This document shows positions 23,162 to 33,252 of a stretch of DNA of 64,000 nt, piece by piece (position 1 is the stretch's first letter; the number at the start of each line of letters is the position of its first letter). Source of the DNA: Mantamonas sphyraenae. Lineage: Eukaryota > CRuMs > Mantamonadidae. The stretch covers positions 62,001-126,000 of the forward strand of contig JAPMXV010000027.1 in the NCBI GenBank assembly GCA_026936335.1, in the 5' to 3' direction. The translations under genes and the position numbers were made by a program. The notes beneath the pieces are model-generated. The model was not told the origin of the DNA, did no database searches, and worked only from the letters and a program-made list of their open reading frames with translations.

Positions 23162-23452
23162 ATGACCAGGGAAAGGTCTCTATGCGGGTGTGGAGGGGAC
23201 ATGTGACCTGCAAGGACGCCACGGATGCTTAGCGTCGCATGCACGGCCAGGTCCGCCGCAGGGACTCGCGCAGAGGAGCACGCTTGGATTGCAGCACATG
23301 GCACAGCGGATGGAAACACTCTGTATGGGCCACATACCTGGATTCCGTAGGTGGGTCGCGCCGTTTGGTGGACATGGTGTGCCGGGAAGAGTTTCGCTGC
23401 CGCGGACGTCGCGGCAGCCCGCCCAACCAAATCGCACGGCCACGGGTGACAC
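23162..23452. promoter_or_regulatory. Shared 5' region of the Rrp5 and Bms1 genes
   Basis: 291 bp between divergent starts of two nucleolar ribosome-assembly genes. It should hold both promoters, and possibly a short first exon of Rrp5. I see no clear TATA box or other named element. Confidence 0.5.
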
Positions 23453-25104
23453 ATGGAGGACGAGCCAAAGAAACCGCACAATGCGCCCAAGGCCGGCGCC
23501 AAGTTCTCCAAGAAACAGGCGAAAGTGGAGAAGCGGCGGGGTCGGGAAAAGGAGATGGCACGGAACCCAAAGGCGTTCATCTCGTACTCGGCGGTGAATG
23601 CGGCCAAGAACGTGCGCCGTCGCCAGGAACTGGACCAGAAGAAGCTGCATGCACAGGCAGTGAACAGGGAGGTGGAAGTGCCGCCTCCTGTGATGGTGGC
23701 CGTGGCTGGCCCGCCTGGGGTGAGTGTGTGCAGCGGGCGGGAGGCATGCAGGCGAGACGACGACGGACGCAGAATCCGTCTGGCATTTACGGCGAGCGAC
23801 GCTGACACGCAGGAGGGCTGTGGACACAATGGGACGCATGAACACACAGGTGGGCAAGAGCACTCTGATCCGTTCGCTGGTCAAGAACTACACACGACAG
23901 AACATCACGGACATCAAGGGCCCCATCACGGTTGTCAGCGGCAAGAACCGACGGCTGACGTTTTTCGAGTCGCCGTCCGACCTGAACGCAATGATGGACC
24001 TGGGAAAGGTTGCAGACGTGGTGTTGCTGATGGTGGATGCCAGCTACGGCTTTGAGATGGAGACGTTTGAGTTTCTGAACATTCTGCAGCAGCACGGTTT
24101 CCCACGCATCATGGGCGTGCTGACGCACCTGGACAAGTTTACGAGTGGCAAGACGCTGCGAAACACAAAGAAGAAGCTGAAGCACCGGTTCTGGACAGAG
24201 ATCTACGACGGTGCAAAGCTGTTTGAACTGAGCGGCCTTGTGAACGGCAAGTACCCAAAGTCGGAGGTGCACAACCTGGCCCGGTTCATCTCTGTGCTCA
24301 AGTTTCGTCCTCTGGTGTGGCGCAACACACATCCGTACGTGCTGTGCGACCGCGTGGAGGACATGACAAACCCAGAACTTGTGCGTACGCAACCGACGTG
24401 CGCACGCCGGGTCACGCTGTACGGATACACGCGCGGCTCGTACCTGAAGCCCGGCATGAAGGTGCACATTCCGGGAGTGGGGGACTTTTTCATGAAAAGT
24501 GTGACGGCGCTTGCAGACCCTTGTCCTCCGTCGAGCGCGAGCAAGGAGAAGCGCAAGAAGCTGAAGGACAAGGAGAAGCAGCTGTACGCGCCAATGAGCG
24601 ACGTGGGCGACATTGTGTACGACCAAGACGCAGTGTACATCAACTTGATGGACCACCAGGTGCACTTTTCGAACCTGAAGCAGGAGGACCAGCTGCTGGA
24701 CGAGCAGGGCAACCCGCTGGAAGAGGACCAGGTGATGGACGTCAACACCATCCAGGCAAACCCAGAAACGGCGGGCGTGCGCATGGTGAAGCAGATGCAG
24801 ACCAGCGAGCGCACGCTGAACGACATGCTGGAGGAGAGCGAGATGCAGCTGTTCACAGGCAGCAAGGCTCTCAAGAGCGGCGACTTTGCTGAGCTGGAGT
24901 CCGGTGTGGGTCAAGACGATGACAACGAGACTGAGGACAACCTCAAGCAGATGGTGGGCCAGTACAAGGCACGTGTGCGCGAGCAGCAGGAGGTGGATGG
25001 CGACGGGCGTGTCCGACGCCGCGCCGTGTTTGACATGGAGGACGAAGAGGAGGAGGACGACGAGATGGACGAAGAGGACCAACGCCACCATCCACGTGTA
25101 TTTG

Positions 25105-25135
<31 letters not shown>

Positions 25136-27293
25136 TGATGACGACGACGACGACGATATCGAGGAGATGGGCAACTGGAGGATGGAGGGCCGGGGCGACG
25201 ACGACGACGACGACGAAGGTGACGAAGATGATGAAGACGATGACAGTGACGATGGCAGCAACGGAGGCGAAGGCAGTTCGACGCGGTGGAAGCAAAAGAT
25301 GCTGAGCAGGGCTGTGGATGCACATGCGTTTGGGACACACCGGATGTCTTTGTGGAATCTGATCTATGGCAAAGAGGAGGACGAGGAGGGTGAGGAGGCG
25401 GGTGAGGGCGGTGAGGGTGACGACGACGACGGGGAGTTTTTCAGGCCTGTGGGCAAGCAGCGAGGAGGACGCGGAAGCGATGTGGGAGGGTCGTCGTCGT
25501 CTTCGTCGTCGTCGTCGTCGTCCTCGTCGTCGAGCAACAGCGAATCGGAATCCAAGGTGGCACGGCTGTTGCGGGACGCAGACGCAGTGGATTCGGCCAA
25601 GAGCATGTGCGCTTTGGAAGACTCGCAAGAGGAAAGCGAGCTGATGAGCATGGGTGACGATGAAGTGGACGAGTTGGTGGAGATGATGAGGGACCGCTTC
25701 TTCAAAGGAGCGTTTCTGGAGAGTGAGGCCGCAGAGAACGAGGAGCAGGCATTGGAGGCAGCGATCCACGACCGCAGTGAGGTCTATGGAGATTTCGAGG
25801 ACATGGAGGGTGGCGAGGCAGAAGGCGGTGAGGAAGAAGAGGACGGAGAAGAAGGGGAGGAAGACAGCGAGGCAGAAAACGATCGGATGGATGACATGCT
25901 GGAGGAGATGGAGTCAAGCGACAGGTTGAACAAGAAACGCGCAAAGAAGGCCGAGTTTATGAAGCAAGCAGAGGAGGAGTGGGACATGGACGACGACGAA
26001 TTCCTGGACAGCGTACGTGCGGCGACGGACAGCCAAAAGGCACTGAACAAGGAGATGGTGGAAGGGATGAGCGAAGAGGAGCGGGTTGCGTTTGAGGGCT
26101 TCCGTGCAGGTGTGTATGTGCGCATCGAGGTGGAGGGGATGCCGTGTGAGTTTGTGCAGAACCTGAACCCTCGGATGCCCATTATTGTGGGAGGGCTGCT
26201 GGCGAGTGAGGAGAAGATGGGCCTTGTGCAGGTGCGTCTCAAGCGCCACCGCTGGTTCAAGAAGATCCTCAAGACGAACGACCCAGTGATTGTGAGCCTG
26301 GGCTGGCGGCGGTTCCAGACGATGCCCATGTACAGCATGACGGATCACAACCTGCGCAACCGGTACCTGAAGTACACGCCGGAACACATGCACTGCGTGG
26401 CGACGTTCTTTGGGCCGATCACCCCACCAAACACAGGCATGGTGGCGTTTCAGAGCCTGAGCAACAAGCTGACGCACTTCCGCGTGAGTGCCACCGGGGT
26501 TGTTCTCGAGCTGGACAAGAGCTTCAAGATTGTGAAGAAGCTGAAGCTGGTAGGCTATCCGTACAAGATCTTCAAGAACACGGCATTTGTACGAGGGATG
26601 TTCAACTCGCCGCTGGAGGTGGCCAAGTTCCAGGGGGCGTCTGTGCGCACTGTGAGCGGCATTCGGGGCCAGATCAAGCGTGCGCTGAGCAATGACAACG
26701 GAAACTTCCGCGCCACGTTTGAGGACAAGCTGCTCATGAGCGACATTGTATTTCTCAAGGCCTGGCTTCCGGTGGAGCCGATGCGATACTTCAACCCGCT
26801 GACATCGCTTCTGGAATCCAGCGATCAGCGGTGGCGCTCCATGCGCACGGTGGCGCAGCTGCGTCTGGCAAACGACGTCCCGGTGCCAGTCAAGGCGGAC
26901 AGCGTGTACAAACCTGTGGAACGACCGCAAACGAGGCGATTCAACAAGCTGATGGTGCCACGTACGCTGGAAGAGTCGCTGCCGTTTGCAAGCAAGCCGA
27001 AGGAGGCAAAGAAACGGGCAAGCAACAAGCCCACGTTGGAGCAGCGGCGTGCTGTGGCGCGTGATCCGCACGAGAAGCGTGTGGCACGTGTGATGCACCA
27101 GCTGATGACCATCAAGAAGGAGAAGGATAGCAAGCGCAGCCTGAAGCGCAAGGCGTTTGAAAAGAAGGTGGGACAGCTCAAGGCCGAGGAGACAAAGCGA
27201 CGCGAGGCGTCTCTCAAGAAGGAAAAGGCCAAGGCAGCCAAGCTGAGGAGCCAAAAGGAGCGCAGGAGTGCCAAGAGGCAGCGTGTGGAGTAG
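23453..27293 (+). CDS. BMS1: Bms1 ribosome-biogenesis GTPase
   Basis: Exons 23453-23719 and 23850-27293 give about 1236 residues (yeast Bms1, 1183). The intron splits the P-loop exactly: VAGPPG joins [10 protein letters not shown]. The GTPase domain follows ([40 protein letters not shown]), then the AARP2CN-type region, a central acidic block with long poly-Asp runs (about 25.0-25.55 kb), and the conserved C-terminal domain ([35 protein letters not shown]) with a Lys/Arg-rich tail. Bms1 acts in the small-subunit processome with Rcl1. It is divergent from Rrp5, another factor of the same pathway. Confidence 0.96.
23720..23849 (+). other. Intron of the Bms1 gene
   Basis: 130 bp, donor GTGAGT, acceptor AACACACAG, phase 0. 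It interrupts the P-loop codons; only the spliced form encodes GPPGVGKST. Confidence 0.92.
25107..25160 (+). repeat. GAC/GAT trinucleotide run (poly-Asp) in Bms1
   Basis: Nearly pure array of Asp codons. Similar Asp or Ser codon runs occur at about 25195-25255 and 25490-25535. These are prone to length variation. Confidence 0.9.
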
Positions 27294-27330
27294 CGCGGCG
27301 GGAGAGTCAAGGAAAAAAACCGAAACAAAG

Positions 27331-27877
27331 ATGCCCACCAAGCTGCTGCTTCTGCTTTGCCTTGTCGCAAGCGTCACAGCCTTCCAGTGCTGTGTCTTCC
27401 ACTCGCAGTATGCCCCACACATGTACGGTGGTACGTTGTCGCGGGAAAGAAAGGGGGAAGGAAGGAATGGCGCGCCGCTGACCCAAATCTCAAAAAGTGA
27501 TGTGCACGTCTTACTACTGCCCCAAGGCCATCACCGGCTGGGGCGAATCACTTAGCAACAACTTTGTCACCGATTGCTACTGGTGCGGCGAGTTTATCAA
27601 CCAAACTGGACCGTCCCAGCACGTTTTGGACATGGACAAGCTGAAGCCAGAGCCGCCGAAGGTGCCTGAGAAGGAGGACGGAGACCCCATCCCGTGCTGC
27701 CTCTACAGCAAGAAGGAATACTACTACACCGAGCCGCTGATGACAGAGGCCATGAACCCTGACTATCAAGCGTATTGCTCGGGTGAAACCGAGGGAATGA
27801 CTCTCATTGGCAACTGGGACGTCTCCGAGCTCGAGAACCAGTGCTTCTTTGTGGTCAACGGCACCAACGGACCGTAA
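27331..27877 (+). CDS. Small secreted cysteine-rich protein, orphan
   Basis: Exons 27331-27430 and 27498-27877 give 159 residues. A clear signal peptide (MPTKLLLLLCLVASVTA) precedes a mature chain with ten cysteines, including CC, CTSYYC, CYWC and CC pairs, suggesting up to five disulfides. There are two N-glycosylation sequons (NQT, NGT). I recognise no family. The 67-bp intron has donor GTACGT and acceptor CAAAAAG; a donor four bases upstream keeps the same phase and would drop one Gly. It starts 38 bp after the Bms1 stop. Likely extracellular or in the secretory pathway; function unknown. Confidence 0.72.
27431..27497 (+). other. Intron of the secreted Cys-rich gene
   Basis: 67 bp, the shortest intron proposed here. 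Donor GTACGT, acceptor AAAAAG, phase 1. Confidence 0.65.
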
Positions 27878-27973
27878 AGGTGATGAGCAGCATGTGAGTC
27901 TTCCACTGTCCATTCGTGCAGCAACCGCAACAAAGCTGTGCTGCTGCGTCCCCACCACAATCCCCCACTGCAA

Positions 27974-28747
27974 ATGGTCTTGGCCCAAACTCCAGCAAGC
28001 GAGAGGATAGGCGGCGTGTTGGGCCTGGTGGCATGTGCAGTTGTGCTGTGGGCAGCACATGCAGGCGCCACAGGCCAGGTTGCCTGGTGGACGGTTCTGC
28101 TGCTCGGTGCAAGCCTAGTGCCTGGATTCACTCTTGTGTTTTGGGAGCACGAAGCACATACAATGGGTCTGAACCCCATGCAAGGGTTGCAGCATGTGCT
28201 CCTGCGCAGCCTCGGCGTGTGGTTGTTCGTCAGCGTTCCCGTCGCCTTCTTCCTCGCCGAACCTGTGCCCAGCCTGCTCAAACTGATTGCCCCGCCTGTG
28301 GCCACTTGGGTGGGTGGCAACATGTGGGTTCGTAGAGTGCGTGCTGCGCCAGGAACAACGTCCCGCGACGTCCGCTCGGCACAACACAACGCTGGCACCT
28401 TTCTCCTCTCCCTCACTGTCTCCAGCTCAGCCACCTGGCTGTGTGTCTACGAATATGTCTCGCCCATGTACACGATGCCTGTCAGTGCTGCTGCCGGAGG
28501 ATTGGCCCTCAACGAGCTCGGTGTCGCCGGCCTGCCCATCCTCCTCTGTGTCCTCCTGCAGACGGCCCCTGAGAGCAAATACTGGGCTGTCATGCCCGTG
28601 GCTGGCCTTTCCCTCCTCATCTTTGTCTACATCTTTGCCAAGGCGGCCCACACGGGCTTTGTGCTCTCGCTGCAACCGGGAGGCCGCCCACGCACGCACA
28701 TGGCCAAACCAATGCCACCGCGCTCAGGGTACGCTGCCTCCTCGTAG
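27974..28747 (+). CDS. Polytopic membrane protein, unknown
   Basis: 257 residues from the first ATG (27974). About six to seven hydrophobic segments are visible, for example GGVLGLVACAVVLWAAHAG, WWTVLLLGASLVPGFTLVFW, LGVWLFVSVPVAFFLAEPV, GLPILLCVLLQTAP and VMPVAGLSLLIFVYIFA. No diagnostic motif is seen. Part of the middle (VRAAPGTTSRDVRSAQHN) is hydrophilic and could hide an unspliced intron, but I found no donor and acceptor pair in matching phase. Function unknown. Confidence 0.55.
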   Translation: MVLAQTPASERIGGVLGLVACAVVLWAAHAGATGQVAWWTVLLLGASLVPGFTLVFWEHEAHTMGLNPMQGLQHVLLRSLGVWLFVSVPVAFFLAEPVPSLLKLIAPPVATWVGGNMWVRRVRAAPGTTSRDVRSAQHNAGTFLLSLTVSSSATWLCVYEYVSPMYTMPVSAAAGGLALNELGVAGLPILLCVLLQTAPESKYWAVMPVAGLSLLIFVYIFAKAAHTGFVLSLQPGGRPRTHMAKPMPPRSGYAASS

Positions 28748-28828
28748 CCACGCCGCTATTCCGCACTCTCGCTCCTTCTGTCCCACAAACAAAACGTACA
28801 TCCTCCCTTCCCCCCTTTCTCGCTCACA

Positions 28829-31255
28829 ATGTTGGCGTCGCATCGTTTCCGCAGAACCTTTCCGTTTCTTGTCTTCGCCATTGCTCTGTTCACCTCGGCA
28901 GTGGCGTGTCATGCTGCCAATGTGCAGGTTTTGGTGGGCACAAACGTACCGGAGCGAGTCTCGCAGCGCATGCACGAGCTCGTGGGCCAGGTCCAAGGCC
29001 CGCTTCCCTCGGGCGTTGACTCACTCGTCCTTTCTTTCGGCAACACGAGCATCAGCGACGCAATTATCGTCGCAGCTGACATGGCTGCCATTCAGGGAGA
29101 CGGTTACGTGCTCAAGAGTGTCCTCCAGGGCACCACGCTGACACTGGCCGCCGACGGCAAAAAGGGCGAGAATTTCGCCTTGCCCACAAACCTCGGCGCC
29201 GTTTACGCAAGCTACGCCTTGCTCAAGGCTGCTGGCTTCTCTTTTCTGCATCCCCTCACGCCCAAGGCGCCGTCTGATTGGCACACGCTCGACACGTGCG
29301 TCCACACGCCGCTGCAGGCTCACGAGACGCCGTACTGGCCGGTGCGGCAGTGGCACTACCACTCGGAGCATCCACTGGAACTGACCGACGTCCTGCAGGG
29401 ATTCGGACGCAACCGTCAGTGGAACGACGCCGCTGGCTTCAAGAGCATGCTGCCGGAGGTGGACCTGTACGCAGAGTGGCTGGTGGCAAACAGGCAGAAC
29501 CGCATCGAATGGTCCATGCTACGCGCCGCCGAGTGGGACACGTTTGCCACGTCTTCGGAGCGCCAGCAGCGACTGCACACCGTGGTGGACATTTTCCACG
29601 CATACGGCGTGGCGTGTGCGCCGGACGTGCCCATTGCGGAGATCCAACAGCACGGTTGGTACCTTGTGCGCGACCAGAAGGCCAGCCTGAACGAACAGTT
29701 CCAACAGATCCGCGCAGGAATCGACTGGTTCATGGCCGTCGGCTTTGACTTTCTCAGCAGCGAGTCGGGCATCACCGAGTTTTCGCACGGCGGCTGCGAC
29801 CTCATGCTGGCATGGATCAACGAGACAGCCAACTACGTGACCCAACAGTATCCTCCTGCACGGGCATACATCAAGGTGCACATCAGTGCTGGTCAGACCT
29901 GCCCCAACCTCACCGACCCGGTCACACACAAGAAGCCCCTCAACTTCAACTATCTGCCCGTGTATGCCTCCCCAGCCATGGGAATCATGCCACACACTGT
30001 TCAGTTCTACCGCTTCGACGATCCCTCTTCAGGCACGTATGGCAACACGGACTTTCGCTCCATGTTCGCCTTTCTCACAGACGAGATGGGCGGCGCCCGC
30101 GAGGTGGTCTACCACGGCGAGACAGCGTACTGGGTCAGCTACGACATCAACGTGCCCCTCTTTCTGCCCGTGTATGCTGACAGTCGCCTGTACGATCTGC
30201 GAATGATTGCCGCCGCAGAGACTGCCTCTGGTCGCAGGATGCAGGGCCAGAACAACTTCCACAGCGGCTCCGAGTGGGCGTACTGGCTCAACGATGTCAT
30301 GACCATGAGTGCGGTGTGGAATCCCCACATGGAAATCCATTCGCACGAGCAGGCCTTTGCAGCCATTCTGGACGAAACGCTCGCGCCGTTTGGCGAAGCC
30401 GCCAAGCCACTCGCCTCCTTTGTCACCCAATGGGTGTCTGTCAATCGCGAGTACCAAATATTGGGCACCGTCGACGGCCATCGGGCAAACGACACATACA
30501 AGCGCAACGGTCAGGCGTACCTGGAGGGCTGGGACGCATGGGCACAGGTGGCCGCTCTCCTGGGCGGGGCTCACTGGCAGCCTGAGCGCCAGAGCATCAT
30601 CGACATTCGCAACCCAGGCACACAGACCCCAGACTACGCAAGCCAGGTGCAGCCTGTGTTGGCTGCTCAGGCCCAGGCCTTTGACATGCTCGCCACCGAG
30701 TTGCAGCAGGCTCTGTCCTCCGCCCACGTGCCACCTGCCATGCATGAGTATGTGGACGAAATTGTAGACAGTGCGCTGATGTCGCGCAACCGTGCAGTGC
30801 AAGTGTGGGCCCTCTACGACTACGCGTGGGGCTTCAACAGGGTCAACGACACATGGCGCAACGAGCGTCTCCATACAGCCGAGGAGGCGCTCAACAATTC
30901 CATCCCCATTGTCAAACGACGAGAAGCTGCCTATCGCGTTCCCGTCGACCGCATTGCTGGCTGGTGGGACACCGATGCTCCCACCAGCTACGTCCAGGGC
31001 TACCTGTGGCAGGTCCACTCCCTCTACTTTTTCTGGCGCGACTACAGCCGTGCTTTTGAAACCTCCTTTGACGTGCTGTCACCCTGCTACCTCAACATCG
31101 AGGATCCCACGGCCATCGCAAAGGGCGACGGCTGGGCCCTCACCCTCATGGAGATCCTCAACGAGGTCATCAAAAAGTTCCCATTCATCAGCGGACTGCT
31201 GAAGAACTGTCTTGTGGCACCCGATCACGAACTGGTGTTCCCAAGGGATCTGTGA
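28829..31255 (+). CDS. Large secreted glycoside-hydrolase-like protein
   Basis: 808 residues with a signal peptide (basic start, then FPFLVFAIALFTSAVACHA). The first 150 residues after the signal look like the small alpha/beta domain that precedes the catalytic barrel in GH67/GH20-type glycosidases, ending in LGAVYASYALLKAAGFSFLH. The large domain that follows is rich in Trp and Tyr (VRQWHYHSEHPLELTDVLQG; WAYWLNDVMTM), as expected of a carbohydrate-active TIM barrel with a helical C-terminal domain. I cannot point to proven catalytic acids, so substrate and activity are open. Several NxS/T sequons are present. The last residues contain no retention signal. Confidence 0.6.
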   Translation: MLASHRFRRTFPFLVFAIALFTSAVACHAANVQVLVGTNVPERVSQRMHELVGQVQGPLPSGVDSLVLSFGNTSISDAIIVAADMAAIQGDGYVLKSVLQGTTLTLAADGKKGENFALPTNLGAVYASYALLKAAGFSFLHPLTPKAPSDWHTLDTCVHTPLQAHETPYWPVRQWHYHSEHPLELTDVLQGFGRNRQWNDAAGFKSMLPEVDLYAEWLVANRQNRIEWSMLRAAEWDTFATSSERQQRLHTVVDIFHAYGVACAPDVPIAEIQQHGWYLVRDQKASLNEQFQQIRAGIDWFMAVGFDFLSSESGITEFSHGGCDLMLAWINETANYVTQQYPPARAYIKVHISAGQTCPNLTDPVTHKKPLNFNYLPVYASPAMGIMPHTVQFYRFDDPSSGTYGNTDFRSMFAFLTDEMGGAREVVYHGETAYWVSYDINVPLFLPVYADSRLYDLRMIAAAETASGRRMQGQNNFHSGSEWAYWLNDVMTMSAVWNPHMEIHSHEQAFAAILDETLAPFGEAAKPLASFVTQWVSVNREYQILGTVDGHRANDTYKRNGQAYLEGWDAWAQVAALLGGAHWQPERQSIIDIRNPGTQTPDYASQVQPVLAAQAQAFDMLATELQQALSSAHVPPAMHEYVDEIVDSALMSRNRAVQVWALYDYAWGFNRVNDTWRNERLHTAEEALNNSIPIVKRREAAYRVPVDRIAGWWDTDAPTSYVQGYLWQVHSLYFFWRDYSRAFETSFDVLSPCYLNIEDPTAIAKGDGWALTLMEILNEVIKKFPFISGLLKNCLVAPDHELVFPRDL

Positions 31256-31315
31256 AGTGTACAGGTGTAAAGGTGCAGCGCTGCGGGGCGAAACCCAAAA
31301 GCATCCCTGGCGGCC

Positions 31316-33111
31316 ATGGCAAGTCTCGCCAGAGAGCGTCCACGCCCAAATACATCCTCACGACCATTGCCATCCACCACGTCCACTTCTTCAGCTGAGG
31401 AGGACCCTGTCGAAGTGGCTGTGCCTATGCAGGAGGACACTGAACAGGCTGAGCCACTCCCCACGGGTGTGGAGGCCACAGAGATGGACTCTGACCACGA
31501 TGGCCCCCAGAAAGTCAGCAGCGATGTTCGACACAAAGACGACGACAACGACGAGGTGTCGACGACAACGACGACGAGGAACGACTGGGCACAGGCCTCT
31601 CCCTTGTCGAGTTTGCTCCGAGACGGTCCCAACAGCTCTACCCAGACCTTTCCGGCCACCAAGCGTTTGTGGCGTCACAAAGGAGCACCACACGTGTACA
31701 GAATGACCAAGGCACCACCGCCTCGGCTGCAGAAGACCAGCCGGGGCGTTTGCAGGCCACCGAAACGGAAGCGGCGGACGTGGACAGGCCGCCACTGCCG
31801 CAACAACACGACGGCAGACAAGACACACAGGCCAACCAAGCCATGCCGGTGGTAAAGACACGCAAGAAGCTGCGCAAGATTGTAGACAAGCAGTATGACC
31901 TGCACCTGGCTACGGGCTTGCACACGGAAGATCTTGATGTGACGGCCTCCACCGTGGCCATGGCCGTGGGCCACTCCATCATTGTGGACGCAAATGGACA
32001 GCAGACAGATTGGGTCGAGCAACGAGAGGGTCAGCCACGGCCACGGCGCGTACTGGACGACAGGGAGCGAGGGGAAGACGACGGCGAGGAGGAAGAGCAG
32101 GACGACGAACAGGATGGCGACGAGTCGACAGTGAAGCTTCGGGCCGTGGTGGAAGTGGACAAAGATGGCCAGGCTCGGCTGTGGCACTACATCGAAGACC
32201 AGGACTCACTCGTGTCGCTGTCGTTCCTCTACGGCGTGTCACAGTTTCAGCTGCGTGCAGCCAACAGGATGGCCAACACAAGCAATGTGCAGGAGCGGGA
32301 CAAGCTGCACATCCCTCTCGAGGTCTCCAAACAGGCCAACGGCAAGTTCAGGGTCACCATGGCGGACGGCACGACGCACCAGGTGGAAGAGAACAGCAAC
32401 GACGCAGTGCGCGAGTACAACACAAAGAAGCTGGTCAACCGCTTTGTGCTCAAGGCCAAGGGTTGCTCCAAGGAGGAGGCCCGCATGTACATTGAAGACA
32501 ACGCGTTGAACATCGACCGTGCTCTCAAGCAATACCACGACGATCTGTTGTGGGAACAGCTGCACACAATGCCCGTACAATCACGCAGCGATCCACGTGC
32601 CATGGGCAACCACGACATCTGGGTGGCGGCCAGCAAGCAGCTCAAGGTGGGTGACTTCAGCGTCCACAAACCTGCTCTCGACCATCGACACCCCAGCGAC
32701 GCAGAAAACGACAGCCACAGCAGCAACAACCATGAGACAGATGACAGACACACAGGCACATCCATGTTGGCCAATGCACGCATCCAATGGCGCAGGTGGA
32801 CACTCCGTGGTTCCAGTGTGCGCTACACGCCGCTCGACCAGTCTGCACCGTCGTCCGCCACCACCACCACCACCTCCTCCTCCTCCTCCTCCTCGTCCTC
32901 CACCGCATCGATGATTCCTTCCTCCTCCTCCTCCCTGGCCCCCATCGACGACGACCTCGAAGTTGGCGACGGAGACGGCTGGCGCCAGCGACTTTCGCGC
33001 GCCATGTCCTTCCGTCCCGTCGACCACTCCCGCCGTTGGACGAAGCTTCCGTCTTTGGCGACTTCCTCAAGCACGGACGAGGAATGGGTGGAAATGCAGG
33101 CGTGGAAATGA
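31316..33111 (+). CDS. LysM-domain protein with UBA-like domain
   Basis: Two exons, 31316-31555 and 31636-33111, give about 571 residues. The N-terminal 140 residues are acidic and Ser/Thr-rich. A LysM module lies at about 263-308 (HYIEDQDSLVSLSFLYGVS, then LRAANRM...DKLHIPL). A UBA-like helical domain follows at about 343-388 (NRFVLKAKGCSKEEARMYIE, then LNIDRALKQYHDDLLWE). The rest is Ser-rich and disordered. There is no signal peptide, so the LysM is probably cytosolic, as in eukaryotic LysM/TLD and SUDURF-like proteins. The N-terminal exon and the intron rest on phase agreement only; an alternative is a start at ATG 31843. Confidence 0.62.
31556..31635 (+). other. Probable intron of the LysM gene
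   Basis: 80 bp, donor GTGTCG (weak), pyrimidine-rich tract, acceptor CCCAACAG, phase 0 on both sides. It moves the coding frame from the upstream acidic ORF to the LysM ORF. Confidence 0.5.
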
Positions 33112-33252
33112 AACGAGCGGAGTCTGCCCCATCTCAACTCCCACCTCCCACCTCCCACGCGCCCTTCCTTTGTCCATTCCCTCTCCCGTCTACCTACCTT
33201 TGCGTATACACATCCAGAAGCCCAGTTTTCCGTCTCCGAACACGCACCTGCG

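Noticed and set aside
28337-28424. Possible intron in the small membrane-protein gene at about 28.3-28.4 kb
   Set aside because: GTGCGT and CTCCAG or CTCAG are present, but no pair keeps the reading phase.
31556-31580. A frameshift from a near-tandem GACGACAACGACGAGG duplication in the LysM gene
   Set aside because: An 80-bp GT-AG intron with matching phase explains the frame change more simply, though its donor is weak.
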